This document shows positions 5,311-5,326 of a stretch of DNA of 5,326 bases, in pieces (position 1 is the stretch's first letter; the number at the start of each line of letters is the position of its first letter). A program made the translations under genes and the position numbers. The notes below the pieces were generated by a model, which ran no database searches, was not told the DNA's origin, and worked only from the letters and a program-made list of their open reading frames with translations. Where the stretch lies: positions 2,330 through 7,655 of the forward strand of contig DCGD01000075.1 in NCBI GenBank assembly GCA_002315195.1, in the 5' to 3' direction. The stretch is from Prevotellaceae bacterium UBA1787 (GTDB taxonomy: Bacteria > Bacteroidota > Bacteroidia > Bacteroidales > Bacteroidaceae).

Positions 5311-5326
5311 TTAGAAACGGAACGAT

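Larger units (their letters stand above)
4653..5326. other. Region downstream of the tonB operon without a confident intact gene
   Basis: After the terminator come a G+C-richer stretch to about 4920, then AT-rich DNA to about 5115, then a mixed-composition repeat region to the window end. No tRNA, rRNA, insertion-sequence ends or intact gene could be supported. The patchwork composition and short broken frames suggest remnants of older genes. Confidence 0.5.

Overview
The window looks like chromosomal DNA from a Bacteroidota bacterium, most likely order Bacteroidales (Prevotella/Bacteroides-like). The reasons are an exbB-exbD-exbD-tonB operon with two long ExbD proteins, a TonB with the N-terminal KYGAYQLR motif, a GH92 alpha-mannosidase-type gene next door, and -7 elements of the Bacteroidota form TAnnTTTG. 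The assignment rests on protein features read by eye; no search was run.

Layout. (1) Positions 1065 to 1, minus strand: the N-terminal 355 codons of a secreted glycoside hydrolase family 92 protein, cut by the left window edge. The frame has no stop in the window and is easy to miss. (2) 1066-1582: an AT-rich divergent intergenic region with a candidate -7 element for each flanking gene and a 29-bp dyad. (3) 1583-4599, plus strand: a tight four-gene operon, exbB, exbD (first), exbD (second), tonB, with gaps of 23, 12 and 3 bases. (4) 4619-4652: a strong hairpin terminator closing the operon. (5) 4660-4920: a G+C-richer stretch with a small unrecognised minus-strand frame. (6) 4925-5326: AT-rich DNA with a promoter-like pair, a short frame beginning MSEKNAVYF, and a 37-bp direct repeat (period 72) that behaves like degraded coding sequence rather than a CRISPR array. 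A possible end of another minus-strand gene lies at the right edge.

How the genes work together. ExbB and the two ExbD proteins should form the inner-membrane proton-driven motor. TonB carries its energy across the periplasm to TonB-dependent outer-membrane transporters (SusC-like importers in this phylum). GH92 enzymes trim alpha-mannosides and usually serve glycan-import systems energised by TonB. The two sides may therefore be functionally related, but they are divergently transcribed, no susC/susD pair is visible, and neighbourhood alone does not prove a link.

I found no convincing new defence or mobile system. The least explained part is the right end (about 5000-5326), which looks like gene wreckage containing an in-frame 24-codon repeat.
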